From Protonemura montana (lineage: Eukaryota; Arthropoda; Insecta; Plecoptera; Nemouridae), in the NCBI GenBank assembly GCA_947568835.1, contig OX387603.1:14098651-14162650 (forward strand): a DNA stretch of 64,000 nucleotides. The letters are read 5' to 3'. The position numbers were made by a program, and so were the translations under genes. Below the pieces are notes generated by a model, which saw only the letters and a list, made by a program, of their open reading frames with translations, was not told the DNA's origin and ran no database searches. Positions 25,564 to 37,100 of the stretch are shown here, in pieces; the first letter of the stretch is position 1; every line of letters begins with the position of its first letter.

Positions 25564-28500
25564 ATGCCCCAGTGTAACCAATTCGTGCAGAACGCATGGA
25601 AGAAGGACCTCTGCTCCAACTGCTTCAAGTCTAAGGAGGAGCACAAGGCGGGCGATGGCAGGAGTCGATATCTGGCTACCATGATCCCTGTACCGAACGC
25701 GGCCACACAAGCTGCGAAGGTGAGGAAATTATGCGCTACATGCCATTGTCTAGGGGGACACCCTTATGATTTAGAGCCGGTGAATGCTAGAGGAGCCGGC
25801 TCTCTTATAATGGATCGAACAATGAAATACATATCTTGTCTAGACAGTGTTGTATTGATACAATGAATTTAGGAGATAGGTTAGTTGAAGGACATGGTTG
25901 TAGTTGCTATACGGAGAGGGACTTGCGGGATGTGTTCTCTAATATTAATATAAAATATTTTGGAGCAAAGTCTGATTTGTGCATAGATTGAAATAGGACA
26001 GAGGGCAAGTCAGAAGTGACAAAGTACAAACTGAAATCCGTCAGTTGTTTCTTGAGTTATTGAGCATCATGGTGGATAAAATGTCAACCCATATGCAGTC
26101 CAGCTTACGAGAGAAGATAACTGCCCAATGACTGCCCCTATCATTGCTCCAACTCGTGAATTAAATTTCAAGTATGATTTCAGAAACGGGACTTCTTCAA
26201 AATAATTCCCAAGATTGTTGAAATTGCTAGAAAAATCTTTCTAATTGCTCGAAAAACAAAAGAACTTGGCACTAAAAAAACCTAAGAGCAAAAAGAAAAC
26301 GGCGAAAATCAGCGAAGTTATTAGTAGTATTTTTTGTAATGACAGTTGGCTTCCATGAGACCCCACAACAACCGGTGGCGTCTCTGACGGGAAAGTATGT
26401 GTCATTGCTGAACGGATAAAAAATGCCACCTACCACTCTAAACAAAATCTTCTATTTTGATCAATATTTGATTTTTTATTTTCCATCACTGGACTTCAAT
26501 TGATGGTTAACCGCTATAGCCAGTCGAGGGTCTCGTTAATCTTGTGGTTGATTCGTTTTTCTAAATCTGACCTGACTTCTCCAGGGAATCTTGCGGGACG
26601 TCCTCAAGCCTTCACGTCACCCTAAAGGCACCAGAGTCATCTTCCCAGCAGAAGAGTCTCAAGTAATCGGCTACGGCGGCGATGAATGCATCTTGTCCGA
26701 CGATGAAGACGACGTCGACGCTGCCTCTGACGACGCCTCTCCTGGCGTCGAGGAGAGCCCTAGCGACGGCGAGCACGAAAGAGAAATGCAAAAGCTGACC
26801 AGATCGAATACCGACTTCAACACTGTGGCTGCTAACCTCCTGGGAACGTCCAACGGCGAGCCTAAAAGAAGCTTCACTCAGCTCATGCTTGGCAAGCCGT
26901 TGACGGACGCCGATGGCCGCAAGAAGACGTTGCTCGTCACCGTCCAACCGTTCGGGGGACCGGAACCGGCGGAGATAGCAGCGCCGGTGGCTTCCAACCG
27001 GAAGTCGTGTGTCACGAGGGTGCTGAACGAGGTGGGGGATAAGACGACTCCAATTAAGAGGGCCAATGAAGATGTGGGAGAAATAGTTTTGAAGCCGGTT
27101 CAAGTGAGAAACGGATTGGACAAGCTGGGTGAAAGGAGAGACGTGATTAAATTGGATGTTAAGACCAGTGAGGCTGTGGAGAGGACGAATGAGATCACGA
27201 GATCTATTGTTGAGAAACAATCGAAGGATGAGAAGAATCTCGCGAACTCGAAAGATAATAAAGGTTGTCTGAATGATGATGTGATCATTACGTCGATCCT
27301 AAGAGAGGTTGACAACACGAAGAAGGGCAAGGAAGTGTTGTCGATGACGTTGACTGAGAATAAAATCAACGAAGAGATCAAGTTGACGACGCTGAAGGAC
27401 CAAGACGGGAGCATCGAGGAGAAGTCGAGCAAGATCCCTCTGATCAAGAGCCGTGTGACCACCGAGAAGGCGAAAGCCGTGATCCGGACCGCAGCTTTCA
27501 ATGGCAGAGCAGATCTAGGAACGAAAATCGAGGATGCTGTGCCCAAGCCAGCCATGAGAAAAACGTACGAGGCGAACAATAGGAACGCGGAATACATAAT
27601 CCAGAAGGAAAAATCAAGCGTGCTGCTAAATTTTTTAATCGACGATAAAAATAGCTCGAACAATAAGGAATGCTCCGGCATTGTGGCCAAGCTAGAAGAA
27701 AACATTAAGCTGAACGAATCCATCAACGGGAATATATCAAAAGAAGAAATTCCGATGAAATTTTCTGAAGCTGCAGTGAAACTGACGAACGGAGTGCGAT
27801 TTGAGCTGGATTTAAAGCCAAGCCAGGTCGACGGGAAGGCGGCGAATCAGAAAGACGATGCCAACGTCGAACAAATCGACGCCGTAATTATTGCGGACGT
27901 AGAATTTCAGTCAGACGTTAAAACATCTCCGGTAGTTGAAAGTAAGAACTCTTTGAACTTTTCTGCCATGAATGGCAGCCAAACAAAGCTGGAAAAACCT
28001 GATGTTGAGGAACAGGCTCCAGCTAAGATCGAAGACCCAGCCAAGAAACAACTGCCGGCCAATATTTATAGGAAACTGCCAATGCTCGGCGAACCAATAA
28101 TATTGAAAGAAATTGCCAAGGGACTTTCCAATGCGCCAATTCGCCACGTATCTTCAGTAGAAGCGGAGAAACCTGACCTATTTGCAGCCCGAAAGGTCGA
28201 AGGGGAATCTGCTGCTGTCCGTGCCCAGGAGGTTGTCACTGAGGAGGTTTACAAGGCGACTAAGGTCCACGTGGAAGGACCCGTGACCCTCGAGAAGGAA
28301 GATGACTCGATATTCCGTGTCGAAGAGAGCCGCGAGCTGGCGGGAGAACCGGATGGTAGAGCAGACTCCGATGAACTTTCCGAGCCTCCAGCTCTCCCTA
28401 GCAGTCCTCCACCCTTACTAGATCCCCGCCCCTCATTCCTGCACGGTCTTATCAAGAGACCACTTGGAGACAAGCCCAAGATCCCCATGAAGTCCAGCAA

Positions 28501-31500
28501 AGTCTTCCAGGCCACCAGGAAAGCGCTTCTGCATCTCACGCCAAACTCTGAGAAAAATGTCGTGATCGAACCTCAGGCGATTCAAGACAACTCCGTCGAT
28601 CCCCTGAGAACCCCACAGAAGCGTCGGGCCCCGAAGCCGCCACCGACGCCAGTCGAAGAAACTAGCTCGTCTATTTTCGCTAGAAACCCTTTGGCCAACT
28701 CCAAGTCTTTTTCGCCGATCAGTCGCGAGAAAGAGAGACGGGAACGTGCTTCGTCCTGCAGTCCGAAGAGCCGAGATCTGAGGGAAAACGTCGACACCAG
28801 TGAGTTGGTCAACACGATCCCCTGCCCCGAGCCGGCGCCTCGAAGAAATCTCTCAATGTCAGTCGAGAGCTTATCGACGGGCAGTCCACCCAGCGATGGC
28901 GAGAAAGAAGGCAAGAAGAAGTCACACAGGAGCAAGTTTTCGATACGCAAGTTCTTGCGACTTGGGAGCAAGGATCAGGACGACAAAGCTGGTGTGGCAA
29001 GAATGGAGGAGTTTGGACAGCTTCCGTTGGACTTGTCGCCGAAACCGCGACCTGAGATCATCCATCCTTTGGAGCTGAATGGAGCGGAGGTGGAGGTTCT
29101 CAGAAGCGACGGGACATACGTGAGGCGGAATTTGGAGGACTCGAGCTCAACTAGTTCGTTTGGGTCCGAGCACAGGGTAAGCAAAACCATTGATGACCGC
29201 GATGAACTTGACAGTGAAATTTCAAATAACTTAACTTTCGGAATAACGTCACACTCTTATACAATTTGTAATAAATATATATTTTTTTTTAGGACAACGC
29301 TGAGGCTTCTTCAGATTCTTTCAGCTCTCACCCGTCTCCAAATGGTTCATCAGGTAATTTTTATCAGTATTTTCTGCGCACGAATCCATTCGTGCGAATC
29401 CATTCGAATCCGAGGCTAATTGAAACACGCATTTTCCTCCAGGACGACCCATAAAACCACCACCTCCCCCGCGTAACCAGTCTTTGGATGCTTGGGGCCG
29501 TGTTATCGACAAACCAGTGCGACCACCCCCACCGAAATCGGCCGAGCTGCTGCGAAAGCAAAAGCTACCCGGACAAACCACCCCAATCGTGCTACCAGGA
29601 CACAATGTCTACGCCAATCTTGGTGAGTCTATTTCCATCCTGTACACAAATATATCGCTTACAGCATGTGGCATGGCCCTGCACAGAGCATTGCATGTAT
29701 GATGAGTGAACGGCTTGGTATTGCTTAGCAACGGTTAGTTTCTTATGAGCCATGAATAGATCTTGTTTCAGGCGAAGTGAGGTCAAGTCTGGCGCCCAAT
29801 AAGCCACAGAGATCGGCCAGTATCAGGGAAACTGCTTCTGACACGCCACAGAGGAAGTTGTCTGCAGCGATTCAGGCTGCTGATGACGGGGCGTACGAAG
29901 TGGTCGAGATACGGCACCTCCACGATAAGAAGATCTCATCTTTTCTGCCGAATCCGGTAAGATTTAGATCTTGAAAAGACAAAGTTTGCATGAGATGGAT
30001 TTTCTAATGGGTGTCATCTTCGAAGTATGTTTACAACGTGTAGACATAAAGTTGAGTACGTCTCTGCTGTGTGTAACCCAGGTGAGGTGTCTAAATCCCT
30101 TCTGTATTTTGCAACCCCTCAGAGTGAAGGTGTGTACGAGTGCGTACGAAACGGTTCTCCGGAATGCGTGGACGCCAAGCCGAACCGGTACGCGACGCCA
30201 CACCGCCGGTCGGAGGGCAGCGTTGAGGCGGCGTCGGACTTCAACAAGTTCCGCGGTAGTTTTCCACGGTCGGCGTCGCTGCCGTACTGCAGCAGCGAGG
30301 CCGAGTCGGAGATTTACTCGCCTTACAGCTTCTATGGCAGCGAGGATGTAAGTGCCCTGGAATAGTTTATCTGGAGCTGGCAATGGTTTTCAGGACTAGG
30401 GAATTTTTATCAAATGAGGTGGTTCCAATTTTACATAAGTGTGGATTGAGTGTTTGAAAAATAGGTCGCTAAGATAATTTTTCAGGACCTTATCGTTTTC
30501 AAACGAACGTTTTACATGATTTTGCAGGGAGGTGAGGACGAAAGTGATTACGCCTCCACCAACGGTCACACATGGAGGACCAACAAGCTGCGTCTCAGAA
30601 AGGGCCGAAGTGTCGTGCACAAGAACTTAGAAGATAACTATGGTGCTGTCATCATCGCGAACCACGAGGCACTTTCTCAAGTCTTGGAACAGGTATTGCC
30701 AAAAACTGTTGAAAGTTTTTTCGCTTTTCGGTGAAACGTCTGACAAAAATATGTAATTTATTCTTATATTTTCAGGTAAACCAGGTGCCCGTCGTTCCTC
30801 TCGCGCTGCGCAGTTTGAAGTCCATGACAAATCTTCGCTGGTCGGACTTCTTGGTGGCTCCAGAAGTTCCTGGAGTTCAGTGTGGCAGAAGGATCTTCCA
30901 CTCAGCACAATGGGCCGGCAACAACGTCACCCTTTGCATAGCCACAGACCAGAGCAGACTTCCAAACAGAACTGGAACATTTTCACTTACACCACTTACA
31001 GAATTCAGCGATCTTGTGCCATCAAACCTGTTATGCGGAGAATCTCAAGGGAGTGCCGAGCTGGTTCAAGGTACTATCATTTTATGTGTTCCTCGGCATT
31101 TTATGTCGACTGGTTTACTTTAAATAAACGATGCATTTTTCAAATATTATCTTGTCTCATTTTCCGCAGCGTCGGTTGCGGTGCTTTTACCCATGCAAGT
31201 GGACACCATCAGATCGTTCGGGACTTCACTCCGCGAAAAACCAGATGGCAGCAAAGAAGCCAGCTTCGTGCTTCTACAACTGGTCAACGGACTCAAGAAT
31301 CTACAAGCCCAAGGAATCGAAGAGTCGCCATTAAACCTGTCCAGTTTCGTATTGTGCCGAGAAGAAAAAGACATGCACTCAAGACTTTACATCCTGCAAA
31401 GTTTGGGACTGAGAAGCAATGAGAACGCCGCTAAGGGCTCGCTGTGCCAATGTGCACTGGTCGCACTCACCGATTTGATGCGCGAAGGTACACCTATCAC

Positions 31501-31804
31501 GACGCTTGCGAAGGAGACATTGTCCCAAGAGAGGGCAGTGTCTTTGACGCGCGTTAAATCCTTGCTGGAGTTTTATCTGTGGGGTCCTGGCGACGTCGCC
31601 CTGGCTGAACAGGAGGCGCGCGCAAGAGAACAGGCCCTGCAGAGGTGGCTCGATCTGGAACGGGCGACGGTGCTGCACGGTTTAGTTAGAACTCGTGTCG
31701 AGTTGACGTCGTTCGAGGAGTGTCATCTACTGTTTCTAGTGAGAACTAGTGCCAAAATGATGTGTGAAGCCTCGTTTCTCTTGGATTCCCATCGTAAAGC
31801 GTGA
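25564..31804 (+). CDS. PEAK1/PRAG1-like scaffold pseudokinase, 9 coding exons
   Basis: Coding exons are 25564-25719, 26585-29176, 29293-29353, 29443-29622, 29772-29956, 30123-30347, 30528-30692, 30776-31070 and 31170-31804, giving 1497 aa with all phases consistent. Human PEAK1 has about 1750 aa and PRAG1 about 1400. Residues 4-27 form a C-x12-C-x2-C-x6-H motif like the PEAK1 N-terminus. A long Lys/Glu-rich disordered region follows, then a basic patch (SIRKFLRLGS), proline-rich KPPPPPR, and a YANLG motif like PEAK1 YSNLG. From about residue 1165 there is a dimerisation helix, WSDF (about 1210), a degenerate kinase fold, LWGP (1423-1426) and RWLDLERA (1445-1452), the SHED-domain landmarks. 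Catalytic Lys, HRD and DFG are unrecognisable. Family members scaffold Src/Csk/Grb2 signalling at adhesions. The start follows an acceptor at about 25523; a 10-codon upstream ORF begins at 25524. Confidence 0.92.
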
Positions 31805-34181
31805 GACCTGCGAATGGTTTATATCAATCGTAACATTTTAAGATATCGTATCGATAGTTTTTACTTTGCAGTGACCTTATTTTTATGTTTACTAATTTGC
31901 ATGTGAAATTAAAATATTACTAACAGAATTATTATAATTGGTTAGTAAATTTAAATGAGCTCTGACATTGTCTTATTAAAAAACATACCAATTTTAATGG
32001 AGTACTTACTTCATGACACTTAATTTTTTAACCCTGCTGATTTTTATACAAATTTACTACCCAACTTCTCTGGAAAAGTACTTAATGCACATTTAATTGT
32101 GTGCAATACGACATTTTGTTTCGTCCATATCTCTAATTAGACCTTTCCAGATCTTTTTTCCAGTACCTAAAGTTGTAAACGTCATTTGACCAGTTTAGAT
32201 GAGGGTCATTTCTTGCACTCTAATTGGAATTGCCAGTGGTACTGATCGAACCGTTGCTAAAATCGCAATTACTGTAAAGCCTTGATATATTTTGCTTTCT
32301 TCAGTATGCCCGACTCAAACGATTCAAGTTCCAGCAATTTCAACCGCTCCTCTTCCTAATCTTGATGCATTCGATGCTTTTAAACGATTAAACAGATTAC
32401 TTATCGTCAGTTTCCGCGTTGGCTGCTTTGCAGTTGCTCCCTTACGGTGGAGGTGCCTGGTTCTACTTTCTTGAGTTGCGTTTTGAAACAGAAGGGCTAG
32501 CACGTACCGTTTCAGTTTTCAGTGACAGTTTGCAGGAACTTATCATGCTAGCCGCTGTGTTTCTTTTAAACTACCCCATTGAAAGTTATTTCATATTTTA
32601 GCTTAGAAGAGAAAGGTGAGAGGGAAGGAAACTAAATTTGGGAAGGAGTGGGTCCCCCACACTAAAATACATGTTGAATTTTAGCCTTAATGATATCATG
32701 TCTCGGCTAGGTTCGTCTAACGTACAGCTTGTATTATGTATATACCCATGTATTTTTGGGTGCACAGCTAACTTGGATTAGTGGGAAGTTACCTAGATAT
32801 CAACTCGGTTCGCCTAGACTACCGAGTACTGTGTACAAGTGTGAATCGGGTAGTCTACCTGGCACGGGCAAGGTAAATAAATAATAATTTCAATAAAAAT
32901 GCCAGCAGACGAGAATTTGTGTCCTTCTGGCCGCCCTGTCACCTAGACGCACCCGCATTGTGCACCTGTAGCAAAGGTTGCCTAGCGCTGAATCATCTGG
33001 AAGTACCTATTTCGTCCTCATCGTAAGTGCATAACAGGGACTAAAAAAATGTAACTAAATGTAAACAGGAGCTAAACGTACGGACCATTCAATGATGCAT
33101 AATATTGAGTTTTTACCATTTATTTTGAAACTAAAATAGAAGGTATTGTTTGAAAACAAATTGTATGGTAGCCACAGATCCTTGCTAATATCACTCGAAA
33201 ATAGCACGTGGATGTTAGCTTGTGGCATCGGATTCAGCTATACATGTCACTTAATTTCAATAAGTATAGTTGCTTAGAATAGACATTAAAAACTTTAATA
33301 AAAAGTAAGAGCAATTAATATAAAATTATTTATATAAAATTAAGAGTTGAAAAGCAAAAAAAACGAGCAATAAAGTCTGGACAATTTAAATTGCCTCCAC
33401 ATTAAATTTAAATGTTTTAATCACAGATATGTTTCCTTGCATAGATCTTAGCATTCACTTCAGCTGGTCTTTCTAGCGTAACACAATTATAATTCCTTCG
33501 GATGATAATTGATGCTGTAATATAAAATTAACGCACATCACAATAACCTGGTACCTAATTATCTAACACACTTCTTATCACAAAATGATACATATGCCAT
33601 TTCATTCTTTTATCCAACTCCTTGACCATCAAAAACCACCTGCATACCCTATCAACATTTAAGACTTGAATACAGCAACGAGTGATTTTTGATATTTATA
33701 AAGAAACGCACCTAAAATCGGCCCTGTTGCGGACATTCAATCAAGTTTTACAGTCAAAATCTCATCAAAATTTGAGCAGAATCAGTGCTGTAACCAAAGT
33801 TGCGTTTTTTTTAATAGTCAATACTGGCCCAGAGTTTCTGTCACCCCCACGAGGATAGGGAAATTTGTGGTGCTAAGGGTTACAGAAATATTTAGTTATG
33901 CTCTCCCCAAGCACTCAAGACTCAGTAAAATAATATTTAAAAAAATACAAATAATTTCTGCATGTTTGCAAGCAATTCAATTTAGCAGCAATGGCTACTT
34001 TTTTATGCAAGTTAAAGCATTTTTCCTTTTGAATATAGATGCAGGGCGGGGAGGATATGGGGGTGATATTGATTTACCTTTGCATTAACATCTCTTACAT
34101 AAATCAAACAACCCTGGAAATATCCATGATTTGTTTGAACCACTTTACAAACAAATTAAAAATAAGTCTTCCCTGAGAAAA
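31805..34181. other. 3' UTR and intergenic DNA between PEAK-like gene and PWWP2
   Basis: The two genes are convergent. An ATTAAA at about 31908 and an AATAAA at about 32892 are candidate plus-strand poly(A) signals for the pseudokinase transcript. No coding sequence or recognisable repeat is visible; several chance frames of 60-75 codons occur. Confidence 0.5.
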
Positions 34182-37100
34182 TTATGTTACCACATCAATA
34201 ATGGGCGAAAGAAGCGCAATGCTTTCTGAATGCGGAACGGCAGAGTCTTTATTTGCTTCACACGTTGCCTGTCTGATTGCTTCTTTGTAGGGACCCCGTT
34301 TCTTTTTATTAAATCTCACCTAAAAAAAAAAAAAGTTTTATCCACGACTGTTTTATCAACAAAGCCAAGACATTATTGGAACAAAACTCACCTTGAAAGT
34401 CTCTAGGAAAGGGTAGAGGTGGTTACATGGCATCACAGACATTGTAGAGGACCCATACCAGCTGACATGGGCTTTATGGCATTTTGCTTGCTCGCCTTCG
34501 GGGTGATACACTGTTATGTACGACACCTGCAATTTAATATGATTCCAAGACATTAAAAATAACCTCTGCACTGATTTAACAGTCCATTCTATGACAAATT
34601 TACAAAATGATCAATTCAGTAATTCAGTAATTCAGTATTTCAGTATTTCAGTAATTTGGCAATTCAGTAATGATTTTGTTGGAAACAAAACTCATCTTGA
34701 GATATATAATAGCAAGCATTTTTATTAGGTCTTGAAAAATCTTAATTCTGGAGTTCATTCGAGAAATTCAAGTTTAAGGAAATGACAGTGAACCCTCCAG
34801 AAATAAAAAAGGCAAACTTATTTTGCATATGGCAAAGAAGTGTACAGCTGCATTGTAATCCTTACCTTGCCAGGCCACCAGGGAAACCCGAGAATCTTTC
34901 CCCAAATGACGTCCCCAACACTCAATGTACGGCCGTCACTTGTCACACAGGAATCTACTGACTCTTGCGAGTCGACGTCTGTCCCTGGGGGCGGAAAGTC
35001 TGGAACGGCTTCTCCATGATCGTCCGACATTTCAGATCCTGTCGGACTTTTCGAGCCAAATTCTTCGCTCTGCTTGTAGGCATTCGCGCTCAGTCTTTTC
35101 AAACTAATCGATAACTTCTGCTTCAGGCATAGTTCTTTCATCTCGCTATCACTGATAGTCACATCACAGCTTTTATTACCGACAGCTTCATCCTTTTCGT
35201 CCTTTACATCTTCACCGTTCTCCCTGTGTTTCCGCTCTTCTTTATGCTTTTTCTTATGCTTTACTTTGTTGCGTTTGTGTCTACGGCGGTAAAGTTCTTC
35301 GTAAGCAGGTGACGTACCACCAGTTCCTGCAGGAGACATTCCAGCTAAGGACCTGGCAGGTGAAGCACTTCCGACGCCCAACAACTTTCTTCGTGCTTCT
35401 TTCTTGGCCCGTTTCAACGCCTTCTTAGCTGCCTTGAAATCATTCGTCATCTTCGATGGAATCTTCATGACGGTACCCTCGCCTTGCGATCCGAAAGATA
35501 TTTTGATGACTGGAGTTGTCCGTACACTTTTAGTGCATTCTTCAAAAACACTTTCATCCCACAAGTCTTCCATAGAGCCAATGCTCTTCTTCTTCCTTAG
35601 AACCATTCGCTCTTCAGGAGTGGCTGCCACTGTCGTGGAGGTGACACTATCATCTTCTGCTAGAGGATCTACTTGGCCGCACGAGTTGTCGTCAAAAGTG
35701 TCATGGACCATAACGTTGTGCACAGGGAGGCAGTAAAGCATCTCATCGTTCTCGTCATTCTCTTCGTTCTCAGCATTGCCGTTGGTGTCTTCTGGTCGAG
35801 TAGGGCTAACCCAAAAGTTGTTGGCAATCTTAACTTTGTTGGCATTGCCCAACAGGGCATTTGAGATTTCTGTTGTTTGCAGTCTTGAAATACGAGGGAT
35901 TAAAGTCGGACTAAGTTTTATATCTTTAGCTGGGGACAAGCACTTCGGTTGGTTTTCTTGTTGATTTTCAGAAAACAGCGGCCGTGGACTCTTGCTCGAC
36001 GATAACTCGGCTGGAACGCTCACGGCTTTGATGATTGTGTCGGCATTCCTTCTCTTCTGCGACACATCGACGTTCTCAGAGTTTTCATTGCATATACCAC
36101 GGCACTTTGAGCACAATACTTGCCGAGGACGGAGTCTCACAGGAGTGGGACGAGCGTTCCGTAGCTTGGCTGCCGGACGAATGGGCCGCTTTAAAAGGAA
36201 CTGGTTGCTATTAAAGTTTTCCGTGCTCTTGATTGCCGGCTTTTCCTGGAAGTATGTGAACCGCTGGCTGACGCTGTACTGTTTGTCTTCCTCCTGGCAG
36301 GCTTCGACTGGCGGTTGCAGGCTAGCCATTCCTAGTGCTAGAGGAGTTGAGATACCACAGGGAAGAGTCCTGAAACAACAAAACAATGATTGGGTTAGCT
36401 ACTGGCTTATTACTGATGCCCGACATCCTGCAAACTGAAGCACATGCATGAACCACATGTGAGTTGTATTATTGTTTAAAAAAACTAATAGCAGCCAGAA
36501 AAATCCCATTGATGGTTGTCTAATCTTTGATCTCTTTTACTGCCAAGAAATTAAAGATCTCAAGTTTGACCATGGTCATCAACCCCACTGATGGTAACCT
36601 AATTGCTAATTTCTCCTATCATAATGAAAACAAGGATCGCAGTTCATGTTCAAAGATCTCACCCTCAAACGGCAGCAATATTAGACAAGATACGAAACCG
36701 ATAACAGCATTTCATTTGGAGATTAGTTTAGGAATGATAAGAGTTTATTGCGGGGGTGACGGCCATCACCAAAACAGTTGCCGAGCTCTAAGGAATCCGC
36801 CCATCAGGATCTAGCTTGGGGCTTTGTTCTTGACACGATTCTGGAGACAAACTCTTGTCTGGAAATTAGGTGATTCGCTATCGATGAATCTTCAAACATC
36901 ATGACCAACGTCCGAAATCTGTGGTTTGCCTAGCAATGAATGCCGAGCATGGTACAAACACGATTGTGTCGAGTTGTTTGCACAATTAGTCGTGTTCTTT
37001 GTAGTCCTTATCACTTTCTTATCTGTACGCTGTGCATGTTCACTTCTTAGCATGTGCGGAACCGATCTGCGATACGACGTTTCCTTGGGAGGGATCTCAC

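Noticed and set aside
26612-27726. Long antisense frames (202 and 208 codons) over the PEAK-like exon
   Set aside because: They are mirror frames of a long, GC-richer coding exon. The plus-strand frame is continued by eight phase-matched exons with family similarity.
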